NCBI GenBank assembly: GCA_947371645.1
Contig: CANBQJ010000060.1
Location: forward strand, 1-17,791
DNA: 17,791 nt
Direction: 5' to 3'
From: Burkholderiales bacterium
GTDB lineage: Bacteria > Pseudomonadota > Gammaproteobacteria > Burkholderiales > Burkholderiaceae
The position numbers were made by a program, and so were the translations under genes. Below, one piece after another: positions 5,214-14,000 of the stretch. The notes under the pieces are model-generated. The model had not been told where the DNA came from. It saw only the letters and a program-made list of their open reading frames with translations, and did no database searches. Numbering within the stretch: position 1 is the stretch's first letter; the number at the start of each line of letters is the position of its first letter.

Positions 5214-6953
5214 ATGGCCACCAACCCGCACACCCCGTCGCCCTTGCCCGTGCTCATCGTGGGCGCGGGCCCCGTCGGCATGACCCTGGCCTTGCAGCTG
5301 CAGCGCTACCAGGTGCCCTTTCGCATCATCGAGTGCAACAGCGGCCCGTCCACGGCCACCAAGGCCCTGGCCCTGCATGCGCGCACGCTGGACATCTTTG
5401 CCGACTTCGGCATTGCCCGCGAAGCCGTGGCCGCCGGCCATGCGGTGAAGTACTTCCGGGTGCAATCGCGCGGCAAGACCATCCTGCGCTATGACTTCAC
5501 GCGGCTGGATGCCGCCCACCCTTTCCTCCTGAGCCTGCCTCAGCCGCGCACCGAGCAGCTGTTGATGAACCGCCTGCAGGCCCTGGGTGGCCGCATCGAA
5601 TGGCAGACCGAGCTGCTGCACATGGAAGACCGAGGCACCCACGTCGCGGCCACCTTGCGCAAGCCCAATGGTGAGCTGGAGCTGGTGGACACGGCCTGGC
5701 TGATGGCCTGCGATGGCGCGCGCAGCACGGTGCGCAAACGACTGGGCCTGGCGTTTGACGGGGCGCACTACGAACGCCACTTCATGCTGGCCGACATGGA
5801 CGTGCGCTGGAAGGGCTCGACCGACGAAGGCGTGTTCTTCCTGGGCGAGAAGGAAGGCTATGTGGCCGTGGCGCCGCTGGACGATGCCGGGCGCTACCGG
5901 CTCTTCGTCGAGATCCCCCGCCCCTTGCCACCCGACGACCAGCGCCCGCCCTTGACGGTCGAGACCTTCCAGCAGCTGTGCGACGGCCGCGGGCAGATCA
6001 TGGGGCTGTCCAACCCGTCGTCAGAGACGATGGCCGCCTTCCAGCACCGCCGCACCGACCGGCAGCGACAAGGGCGCATCTTCCTGCTGGGCGACGCCAC
6101 GCACATCGGCAGCCCCATTGGGGGGCAGTGGATGAACCTGGGCATCTCCGAGGCCTACAACCTGGCCTGGAAGCTGGCCCACGTGCACGCCGGCAGCCTG
6201 CCCGAAGCCATCCTGGACACCTACGAGAGTGAGCGCCGCCCGGTGGCCCTGGAAGCCGAGCGCACGGCCCACACCTTGACCCGGTTGCTCACGCTGCGCT
6301 CGCCCGTGATGGTGGCGCTGCGCGACGCCTTGCTGCCCAGGCTGAGCTCAAGCAAGAAGGCGCAGGCCCGCTTGCCCTGGATGATCTCTGGCCACCGCTA
6401 CCACTACCGAGATGCCGACAGCGTCGAGCACCTGCTGAGCCGCAAGGACCGCCGCCCCACCGGCCGACGCCCGAAAGCCGACACCGCCTTCCCGCCGCCT
6501 CGCGCCGGTGAACTGCTGCCCGACGTGCGGCTGTGGACCCCACCAGGCCAGGCCGAGCGGCGCCTGCTGAGCCTGGTGCGCGGCGGCTTCATGCTGCTGC
6601 TGTTCACCGGCGGGGACGCGCAGCACGAACAGACGCGCGCACAACTGGCGCTGGCCAGGCTGCTGAAGGGCAGCCACCCGGCGATCACGCCGTGGGTGGT
6701 GCTGGATGCGCTGGCGCCCCTGCCCGACGAGGTGCCCACCCTGCCCGACCCGGCCTGGACCCTGCACGACCGCCTGGCCGTGCGGAGCGGCGCGCTGGTG
6801 CTGGTGCGCCCCGACGGATACATCGCCTTCATGGGCCAACATGCCCATGAGCTGACCCGCTTCATCGAAGACAAGCTGGCCCTTCGCCCTGGGCGCCCCG
6901 GCCCGCATGTGCGCGACCTGGCGCTGGCCCAGGCCCAGGCGGAGGTGGCCTGA
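5214..6953 (+). CDS. Class A FAD-dependent monooxygenase (PHBH/phenol hydroxylase type) with thioredoxin-like C-terminal domain
   Basis: A 579-aa flavoprotein expected to hydroxylate an aromatic or polyketide substrate with NAD(P)H and O2. FAD-binding GAGPVG is at 17-22; the CDGARSTVRK motif (Asp167-Gly168), which helps bind FAD and NAD(P)H, comes next; and LLGDATHIGSPIGGQWMN (Gly293-Asp294) binds the ribityl chain. Residues ~435-560 (GELLPDVRLWTPPG... to DGYIAFMGQH) look like the thioredoxin-fold C-terminal domain found in phenol hydroxylase/MhpA relatives. The start is ATG 5214, two bases after the phosphatase stop; an upstream frame back to 5124 overlaps the phosphatase and is not protein-like. 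No Shine-Dalgarno sequence is seen, so translation is probably coupled. In the conserved GD motif the usual second His-Pro-Pro is THIGSP, a mild divergence that may affect substrate rather than FAD binding. Confidence 0.93.
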   Translation: MATNPHTPSPLPVLIVGAGPVGMTLALQLQRYQVPFRIIECNSGPSTATKALALHARTLDIFADFGIAREAVAAGHAVKYFRVQSRGKTILRYDFTRLDAAHPFLLSLPQPRTEQLLMNRLQALGGRIEWQTELLHMEDRGTHVAATLRKPNGELELVDTAWLMACDGARSTVRKRLGLAFDGAHYERHFMLADMDVRWKGSTDEGVFFLGEKEGYVAVAPLDDAGRYRLFVEIPRPLPPDDQRPPLTVETFQQLCDGRGQIMGLSNPSSETMAAFQHRRTDRQRQGRIFLLGDATHIGSPIGGQWMNLGISEAYNLAWKLAHVHAGSLPEAILDTYESERRPVALEAERTAHTLTRLLTLRSPVMVALRDALLPRLSSSKKAQARLPWMISGHRYHYRDADSVEHLLSRKDRRPTGRRPKADTAFPPPRAGELLPDVRLWTPPGQAERRLLSLVRGGFMLLLFTGGDAQHEQTRAQLALARLLKGSHPAITPWVVLDALAPLPDEVPTLPDPAWTLHDRLAVRSGALVLVRPDGYIAFMGQHAHELTRFIEDKLALRPGRPGPHVRDLALAQAQAEVA

Positions 6954-9900
6954 TGCACGCCCTTGGCCCTTTGCAGTGGCACCTCGACAGCGCACCCACC
7001 CGCGAAGCGCTGGCCTTGGCCCTGGCCCGACCAGTGTCAGAGACCAGCGCCTCGGCGGACGGTGGACAGCACCCCTTCCGCCTGGCGGTGGTGGCCGAGC
7101 ACACGCAGGGCCTGGAGGCCTTGCGGCGGCAAGCGCTGGCCGCGCTGCACAGCCAGGGTCGCCCGCCAGACCATGCGGACCTGGCCTACACCGAATCCCC
7201 CGTGGGGCCGGCCGGCGTGGCCCTGCTGTTTCCGGGCCAAGGCGCGCAATACGCCGGCATGCTGGCGCCTTGGCGCGCGGTGCCCGGGTTTGACGCCATC
7301 CTCGGCGAGCTGGATGCGCTGGCCTCGCCCGTGTATGGCCGCTCGCTCAAGGCCTGGTTCTTTGACGACCCCATGAACCCGGCCCATGCCATCGAAGGCA
7401 CGCTGGCCGCTCAGGCCGCCCTGGGTTACGCCAGCGCCAGCCTCGCGCGACTGTTGCGGCAGTTTGGGGTGCGTGCGGGTTGGGCCGCCGGCCACAGCTA
7501 TGGCGAACTTGTGGCCCTGTGGTGGGGCGGTGCCTTCGACGATGCCACGCTGATGCAGCTGACGCACGCACGCGGCCGGGTCATGGCAGAAGCCGCCGCC
7601 GCCCTGCCTGGCTCACTGGCGGCCATCGGCGCCCCGGGCCCGGACGTGTCCCGCGCGCTGAAGGACTGGCCCACACTGGAGATCGCCAACCTCAATGCCC
7701 CGGGCCAGACCGTGGTGGGCGGTCCACGCGAGGCGCTGCTGGCGTTCGGTGCGCATGTGCAGTCACTGGGGTGGCGCCACGCGCTCATCCAGGGTGCGGC
7801 GGCCGCCTTCCACACCTCGCGCATGAAGCCGGCCCTGAGCGGCTGGCGCCAGGCGCTGGACGACTTCGCTGCACGCGGGGCGCTGGCCCTGCCTCACCAG
7901 GCGCGTGTGGTGGCCAACCTCAACGCCCAACCCTATCCCGGCACGCGGGCCGACGGTGCCGCGCTGGTGGCCCACAGCCTGCACCAGCAGGTGGTCAGCC
8001 AGGTCTGCTGGGCCGAGACCTGCCAGACGCTGCACAACGCGGGCGTGCGCGTGTTCATCGAAGCCGGGCCAGGCCAGGTGCTGGGCAAGCTGCTCAAACA
8101 GAACCTGGGGGATCGCCCCTTCCACCTCGTGAGCTGCGACGCCAAAGGCGAGGCCTCGGCCTGGCGCCCCTTGGCGCGCTTGCTGGCCCGCCTGGCGGTC
8201 GAAGACGCCCTGGGCCCCACCCAGCCTGCCCACCCAGATCTTTGGCCTCACACACCGACTGCCATGCCCACCGCCACCCTGCCCACCTTGCCTCCCCCCG
8301 CCTTGCCCGACCGCCCCCAACTGGACGCCCTGGTGCGCACGGTCCTGGCGGACAACACCCGCATCGTGGAGCGCTACTTCGACCTGATCGACCGCCTGCT
8401 CAACGCGCCCACGCCAGCAACACAGTCCAGCGAGCTGCTGCAGCAGATGCTCAGCGACAGCACACGCGTCACGCAGGCCCACCTGCAGGTGCATGAAGCC
8501 CTGCTGTCTGCTCAAGCTGTTTCACATACCTATACCGGTATGGGTAGCAAAACGCAGCACACCACGCCAGATGTGCCAACGGCGTCGCCTCAGACACTGA
8601 CGCCTCCGACGCGACAGGCGCAGGGCGCTGACGATGCCGACGCGTCCGCGTCCACACGCGACTGGCTCGTGCAGGAGGTGGCCCGGCTCACAGGCTTCCC
8701 CCCATCAACCATCGACCCGCAAGCCTCCCTGGCCGACCTGGGCGTGGATTCGCTGGCCTTCATGGACCTCTATGGCAGCCTGACGCAACGCGTGCAGGTG
8801 GACGATGCCACGGCAGAGCGCATCCTGGCGGCACGCAGCATCCAGGACGTGATGGCCGCCCTGAGCGACGTGCGGCGGCCTGGCGATGAGGCCAGCGCCA
8901 CACCGGCCCCGCAGCTGCTGAACTGGTTGCGCGAACAGGTGGCCCAGGCCACCGGCTTTCCTGCGCACGCCCTGGACCCGGCCGCGACCCTCGATGACCT
9001 GGGCATCGACTCGCTGGCCCGCACAGACCTCTTTGACCGCCTGGCCACCGCGTGGCCGCAGGCCCGCGAACTGGCCGCCGAGCTGTTCGAGGCGCGCAGC
9101 ATGCAAGACATCGTGGACCAGCTGTCGCCCCTGCTGAACCCGGCGTCCGCCCTGGACCAGCGCGCCCAGCCCACACCCCCAGCCACATCCACATCCGCCC
9201 CCGGCGCCAAGCCCGCTCCTCAGCGCCCAGCCGCAAACCCTGCGCCTGCAGCCTCCGGCTGGACGGCGGCCTTGATCGACCTGCGCACCCAGTTGCTGTC
9301 GACGTTGGGGCCGCATGCCCTGGCCGCCGAACTGGCGCTGGACGAGGACACGCCCTTCAGCGCCATGGCGCTCAATGGCTTCGACCGGGCTGGCCTGTGG
9401 GAGCAAACGGCCCTGCGCCTGTCGCCCTACCGGCTTGCCGGCGAGGCCCTGATCTCGGTGGGCTCGATCCGCGAGGGCCTGGCGCTGCTGGCCAGCCTGC
9501 CCGACACCCTGGGCACGCGAGCACGTGAAAGCGCCAGCGACGGCAGCCCCAAGCCGCCAGACCGCCTCCAGCGCTACCGACAGATCGAGGTGCCGCGCCC
9601 GCTGCCGGCACCGGCCCAGCCCGAGCGGGTGCTGCTGGTGTCCGATCGGGGCGCGTGGGCACGCCGGGTGGGCGCCGCCATCGCCCAGGCCATCGACGCG
9701 ACCAAGGGGGACACCCGCCACCTGCACTGGTCGCCCGACGGCTGGCAATTGGGCGAAGACCACCTCGGCCCCCTGGACGATGCCCCCACGCTGGCGCAGG
9801 GCCTGCAACGGGCATTGGGCGGCGACCCGGCCTGGCAGCTCGTGTTCCTGGGGGTTGACGCCTGCGACACCACCTTGGACACGCCACCGCTGGATGCCCC

Positions 9901-11047
9901 GGCGCTGCCCTTGTTCATCCTGGCCAAAGCCCTGTCGCGCCCCGCCCTGCCCCCGATCCGCGTAGAAGCGCTCACGCTGCTGCTGCCCTCCACACACCCC
10001 TGTAACGCGGCCGCGCGCGGTGTCGGCCGTGCCCTGAGCCATGAATGGCATGCCCAGGGCTGGCCCGTGGCCACGGTCATCGTGGCCACGGAGTCCGATC
10101 CGCTGCGCGCGCTGTCGCTGGCCTGGGCCCACCCGGGCCGCCATGACCTCTTCACACAGGGGCAGACAGCCAGCGAGCGCGTGGCCGACCCGCACCCCGA
10201 ACTGGAAGCGCCCGGCACCGGTGCCATGGACCTGGATGCCGACAGCGTGCTGCTGCTCTACGGCGGCGGCGTGGGCATTGCCGCCGAGGTGGCCGTGGAC
10301 CTGGCCCAGCGCCATCACCTGCAGGTGGTGGCCATGGGACGAACGCCCTGGACGGGCGAAGGCCCGGCACCTCTCCAGGCAGACGGCGATGCAGGCGCGC
10401 AGCCAGACCCGCACGCCGAACGTCACCGGGCGCTGGCCCGCACCGCACAGCGGGTGCGCGATGCCGGCGGCCGTTTCGACTACCTCAGCGCCGACCTGAC
10501 CCAGGCCGATGAGGTGCAAGCGGCCATCGCCCACGTCCTGCACACCCATGGCCGCATCGACATGGTGATCCATGCCGCCGGGGTGGTGGAAGACCGCAGC
10601 CTGAGCGCCAAGCCCGTGGACAGCTTCCGCCGCGTGTTCCACACCAAGGCCCACAGCGCCTGGCACCTGCGTCATGCCCTGCAAGGTGTGCCGCTGAAGT
10701 ACATGGTGTTCTTCAGCTCGCTGGTGGCGCACACCGGCAATGCCGGCCAGACCGACTACTGCGCGGGCAACGAGGTCCTCAATGCGATGGCTGCCGAGTG
10801 GGCAGAAGCCGCCCCGGACACGCGTGTGCTGTCGGTGCTGTGGTCCGTCTGGCATGAGACCGGGCTGGCCAACCGCGCGGTGCAGCTGCACATGCAGCGG
10901 CAAGGCATGACGGGCATCGCCAATGCCGACGGCACCCGCCGCCTGCATGCCGAACTGTCTCGCGCCACCGTGCCCGACTGGCTGCTCATCTCCTGCCCCC
11001 GGATGCTGGACGTGCTGCAGGCCGCCGCCATCCCCAGCGCCACCTGA
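6953..11047 (+). CDS. Polyketide synthase subunit: AT - ACP - ACP - degenerate ACP - KR (no ketosynthase)
   Basis: A 1364-aa multidomain protein. Residues ~80-400 are an acyltransferase (FPGQGAQYAGM; GHSYGE with nucleophile Ser182; AAFHTS with His287), closest in style to the malonyl AT of PUFA/HglE-type synthases. A helical linker (~450-540) leads to two carrier domains: ACP1 with DLGVDSL (Ser600) and ACP2 with DLGIDSL (Ser687). A Pro/Ala-rich linker follows, then a third ACP-shaped segment (~763-845) in which the DSL is NGF (Gly809 in place of Ser), so it cannot carry a phosphopantetheine. The C-terminal ketoreductase (~870-1350) has YGGGVGI for NADPH (from 1103) and Ser1256, Tyr1269 and Asn1273 as the catalytic set. 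No KS is attached; the next gene supplies it. Its start overlaps the monooxygenase stop (TGATG). It resembles PfaA with the KS cut off. Missing DH and ER domains imply help in trans. Confidence 0.93.
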   Translation: MHALGPLQWHLDSAPTREALALALARPVSETSASADGGQHPFRLAVVAEHTQGLEALRRQALAALHSQGRPPDHADLAYTESPVGPAGVALLFPGQGAQYAGMLAPWRAVPGFDAILGELDALASPVYGRSLKAWFFDDPMNPAHAIEGTLAAQAALGYASASLARLLRQFGVRAGWAAGHSYGELVALWWGGAFDDATLMQLTHARGRVMAEAAAALPGSLAAIGAPGPDVSRALKDWPTLEIANLNAPGQTVVGGPREALLAFGAHVQSLGWRHALIQGAAAAFHTSRMKPALSGWRQALDDFAARGALALPHQARVVANLNAQPYPGTRADGAALVAHSLHQQVVSQVCWAETCQTLHNAGVRVFIEAGPGQVLGKLLKQNLGDRPFHLVSCDAKGEASAWRPLARLLARLAVEDALGPTQPAHPDLWPHTPTAMPTATLPTLPPPALPDRPQLDALVRTVLADNTRIVERYFDLIDRLLNAPTPATQSSELLQQMLSDSTRVTQAHLQVHEALLSAQAVSHTYTGMGSKTQHTTPDVPTASPQTLTPPTRQAQGADDADASASTRDWLVQEVARLTGFPPSTIDPQASLADLGVDSLAFMDLYGSLTQRVQVDDATAERILAARSIQDVMAALSDVRRPGDEASATPAPQLLNWLREQVAQATGFPAHALDPAATLDDLGIDSLARTDLFDRLATAWPQARELAAELFEARSMQDIVDQLSPLLNPASALDQRAQPTPPATSTSAPGAKPAPQRPAANPAPAASGWTAALIDLRTQLLSTLGPHALAAELALDEDTPFSAMALNGFDRAGLWEQTALRLSPYRLAGEALISVGSIREGLALLASLPDTLGTRARESASDGSPKPPDRLQRYRQIEVPRPLPAPAQPERVLLVSDRGAWARRVGAAIAQAIDATKGDTRHLHWSPDGWQLGEDHLGPLDDAPTLAQGLQRALGGDPAWQLVFLGVDACDTTLDTPPLDAPALPLFILAKALSRPALPPIRVEALTLLLPSTHPCNAAARGVGRALSHEWHAQGWPVATVIVATESDPLRALSLAWAHPGRHDLFTQGQTASERVADPHPELEAPGTGAMDLDADSVLLLYGGGVGIAAEVAVDLAQRHHLQVVAMGRTPWTGEGPAPLQADGDAGAQPDPHAERHRALARTAQRVRDAGGRFDYLSADLTQADEVQAAIAHVLHTHGRIDMVIHAAGVVEDRSLSAKPVDSFRRVFHTKAHSAWHLRHALQGVPLKYMVFFSSLVAHTGNAGQTDYCAGNEVLNAMAAEWAEAAPDTRVLSVLWSVWHETGLANRAVQLHMQRQGMTGIANADGTRRLHAELSRATVPDWLLISCPRMLDVLQAAAIPSAT
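8527..8546. promoter_or_regulatory. 20-bp palindrome inside the AT-ACP synthase gene
   Basis: TACCTATACCGGTATGGGTA is a palindrome with only one mismatched pair (fifth base T against sixteenth base G), containing a perfect ATACCGGTAT core. It shares ATACCG/CGGTAT with the operator-like repeat at 2858-2891. It lies in an AT-rich dip in the unstructured linker between AT and ACP1, where sequence is free to drift. It may be an internal operator site or coincidence. Confidence 0.4.
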
Positions 11048-14000
11048 TGGAAGCGAGCAAGACCATGTCCAACGATTCCGACCTGCTGTGCTTCACCGCG
11101 ATGTCCGGCGTCTTTGCCGGGCACCAGGACCTCGACCAGCTGTGGTCCAGCATCGTGCAGGCCCGCACGGCCCCGCTGACCGCCATGCCCGAGCGCTGGG
11201 GCATCGCGCGTTCGCGCTTGATCGACCCCACGCCCGGCACGCGCAACCGCAGCTACCTGGACCGCGCCTTCTGCCTGGACCTCACGCAAGGTCTCGCCCG
11301 GCGGCCTCAGCGTGACGTGAGCATCGGGGTGTGCGAAGCCTTGTGGTCGAACTTGGGCCAGGCGGCGCCTGCACCCCGGTCAGGCACCGCCCTGGTCTGG
11401 GGCACGTCCTGGTCGGACGACAGCCTGTTTCGGGCCGACAGCGAGCTGGCGCTGCACCGCCCGGTCCCGCCCGGCTGGCTGAGCCCCGACGCCCAGCTCG
11501 ACGAGGTGGCCACCGCCCTGGGGCTGGACGGCCCGCGCCTGAGCGTCGACACGGCCTGCAGCTCCTTCCCCTATGCGCTGGCCACCGCCGAGACCCTCAT
11601 CCGCAGCGGCCAGGCACGGCGCGCGGTGGTCGCGGGTGTCAACGTCTTCCTGCCGCCGCAGCTCTTCCTGGGCTTTTCGCAGCTGCGCGCCCTGTCGCCC
11701 GACGCCAGGCTCAAGGCCTTCGCGCAAGACGCCAATGGCATCGTGCCCGGTGAAGGCGTGGCCGCCTTCCTCGTCGAACCACTGGACGAAGCCATGAGAG
11801 CAGGGCGACGCCCCCTCGGTCTGCTGCGCAGCCTGGGCATGTCGTCTGACGGCAGCGAAGGCTCGGTCTTTGCGCCCGGCCACCGCGCCCAGCTCAGCGC
11901 CTACCAGCGCGCCTACCAGGCACTGGACCCGGCCAGCATCGCCTACGTGGAAGCCCATGGCACCGGCACCCCGGTGGGCGACCAGACCGAGCTGCGCTCA
12001 CTCGACGATCACTTCCGTCCCCACATGCTTGCCGGCCGCCGCCTGCCTGTGGGATCGGTGAAGACGCTCGTGGGGCACACCCTGGCCGCAGCCGGGGCCG
12101 CCTCCCTGGCCAAGGTCCTGCTGATGCTGCGCCACCGGACCATCCCGCCGCACATCGACGTCCAGCCCCAGGCACGCCTGCACGACAGCTGCCTGACGCT
12201 GCCCACCCAGGCCACCGCCCTGAACGAAGACGGAGGTCCCTTGCGCATCGGCCTGTCGAGCTTTGGCTTTGGCGGCGCCAATGCCCACCTCGTGATCGAG
12301 GACGCCAGCGCGGTGCGCCCGCCCGCCACGGTTGTGGCCGTGTGCGAGAGGCCGGCCTTGCACGGGCCAACGAAGGGCGCTGCGGCAGCCCTGGCGCCCG
12401 GTGCAGAGGGCGTGCAGCACCTCAACCTGGACGTCGTTGACTTCGATGCCAGCTGGGCCATCGGCCCGCACGCCGACCAATGGCTGCCGGCATTGCAGGC
12501 CCAAGTGCCGCCCGCCGCACAGGCATTCCCGGCGGCCCGAGCGGGCAACGCCGACGTGGCGGGGCTGCGCGGTCACTTCCTTCAAGGCGAGCTGCCGGTG
12601 GACATCGCCGACTGGCGCATGGGCCCCAAACCCCTGGCGCACGTCGACCCCTTCAAGCTGTTGCTGACCCACCGCACACGGCGCCTGCTGGACCGCCTGC
12701 CCGGCTGGTCGGGGTCGCCCGACACCGCCGTCGTCGTCTGTGCCAACCTGGGCGGCGAGCGCTTCCTGGCTGGCTACCGGTCCTGCGTGGCCCACTTCGA
12801 GGCGCAGGCCGGGTCACCCGGGTCAGCACAGGCCGCACCGCCCGAGTTCGTGGTCGACGACGTGGCCACCATGCTGCCCACCATGTTGTCGGGCTACCCG
12901 GCCCAGGTGCTCGACCTGCGCGCCTTCCACCAGACCGTGTCCGGCCCCAGCGACAGCTTCTGGCAGACCTTGCTGAGCGCGCCGCGATGGCTGCAGGCGC
13001 ATTGCACCCGGCTGGTGCTGGGCGCCGGCCACTACCTCAACTGCCCCGTGGAGGCGCAACGCGCCGCCGCATCGCCCTGGCCCTGGGGCGAGGGCTATGG
13101 CGTGCTGGCCTTGCGGCGTCATCGGCCTGCCCAGGCCGATGGGGCAGGGCAAGCTGACCATGTGGCCCATCCCGCCCGCGCCCGGCTGCAGGCCGTGGTC
13201 CATGCCCACGCCGCCGTGGCCAACGCCGATGCGGCCTGCGCCGCCATGGGCTGGCCCACGGGCCATGTGGTCGACGACGTGATCCAGTTGTCGCCTGCGG
13301 ATGCCAAAGACCTGGGGCCTGCGCAGCAACGCAGCGGCTTCCTGGCCGAGGCCTCGGGCATGGAAGCCATCCTGCGTGTGCTGACCATGGGCCGCAAGCG
13401 CGCGCTCATCGAGGTGCGCCGCGGCGGCCAGGCCATCGCCTGGCTCTTCCTGGACCACATCCGCAACGCCGCACCCCCGGCTGAGCCCCCGGTGAAGCTC
13501 GGCTTGCCTGCGCGCTTCAGCCCGCCGCTGGCCTCGCCTGCTGCACCCCGGGTCACGCCCAAGACACCGCCCCTCACCGCCACAGCCCCCAACGCATCGG
13601 CTGAAGCCCACGCCCGCACCCACACCACCGCGCTGGCCGACACCCTGACCCGTGCCCTGCTCCTGCGCACGCGCATCCTCGACCGTCTCCTGTCGGCACC
13701 CGGTGCCGCGCAGGCGGCCGTTGCCCCGCAGCTGGCCGTCCAGCGGCAGGACGCGCGCAACGTGGTGCTGCGCGACCTCCGCCGGGACGGCGCGCGATGG
13801 CAGGCCACCGTGCGCGTGGACGAGCAGCACCCTTACCACTTCGATCACCCGCTGGACCATGTCCCCGGCATCTTGCTGTTGGAGGCCGCCTTGCAGGTCG
13901 CCGAAGTGGTGGTGGCTCACAGCGGTCAGCCCCATCGGCAGGTGCTGGGCCTGCGGGTGCGCTTTCGCCGCTACACCGACAAGGCAACGCACATCGCGCT

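Noticed and set aside
8705..10948. 747-residue open frame on the minus strand opposite the AT-ACP-KR gene
   Set aside because: It is His/Gln/Gly/Arg-rich with no domain pattern. It is the usual GC-rich third-position shadow of the real gene, whose catalytic motifs are intact.
12440..13480. Second active ketosynthase
   Set aside because: It keeps the KS outline but has Ser635 in place of Cys and lacks HGTGT and the GH motif, so it is better called CLF-like or inactive.
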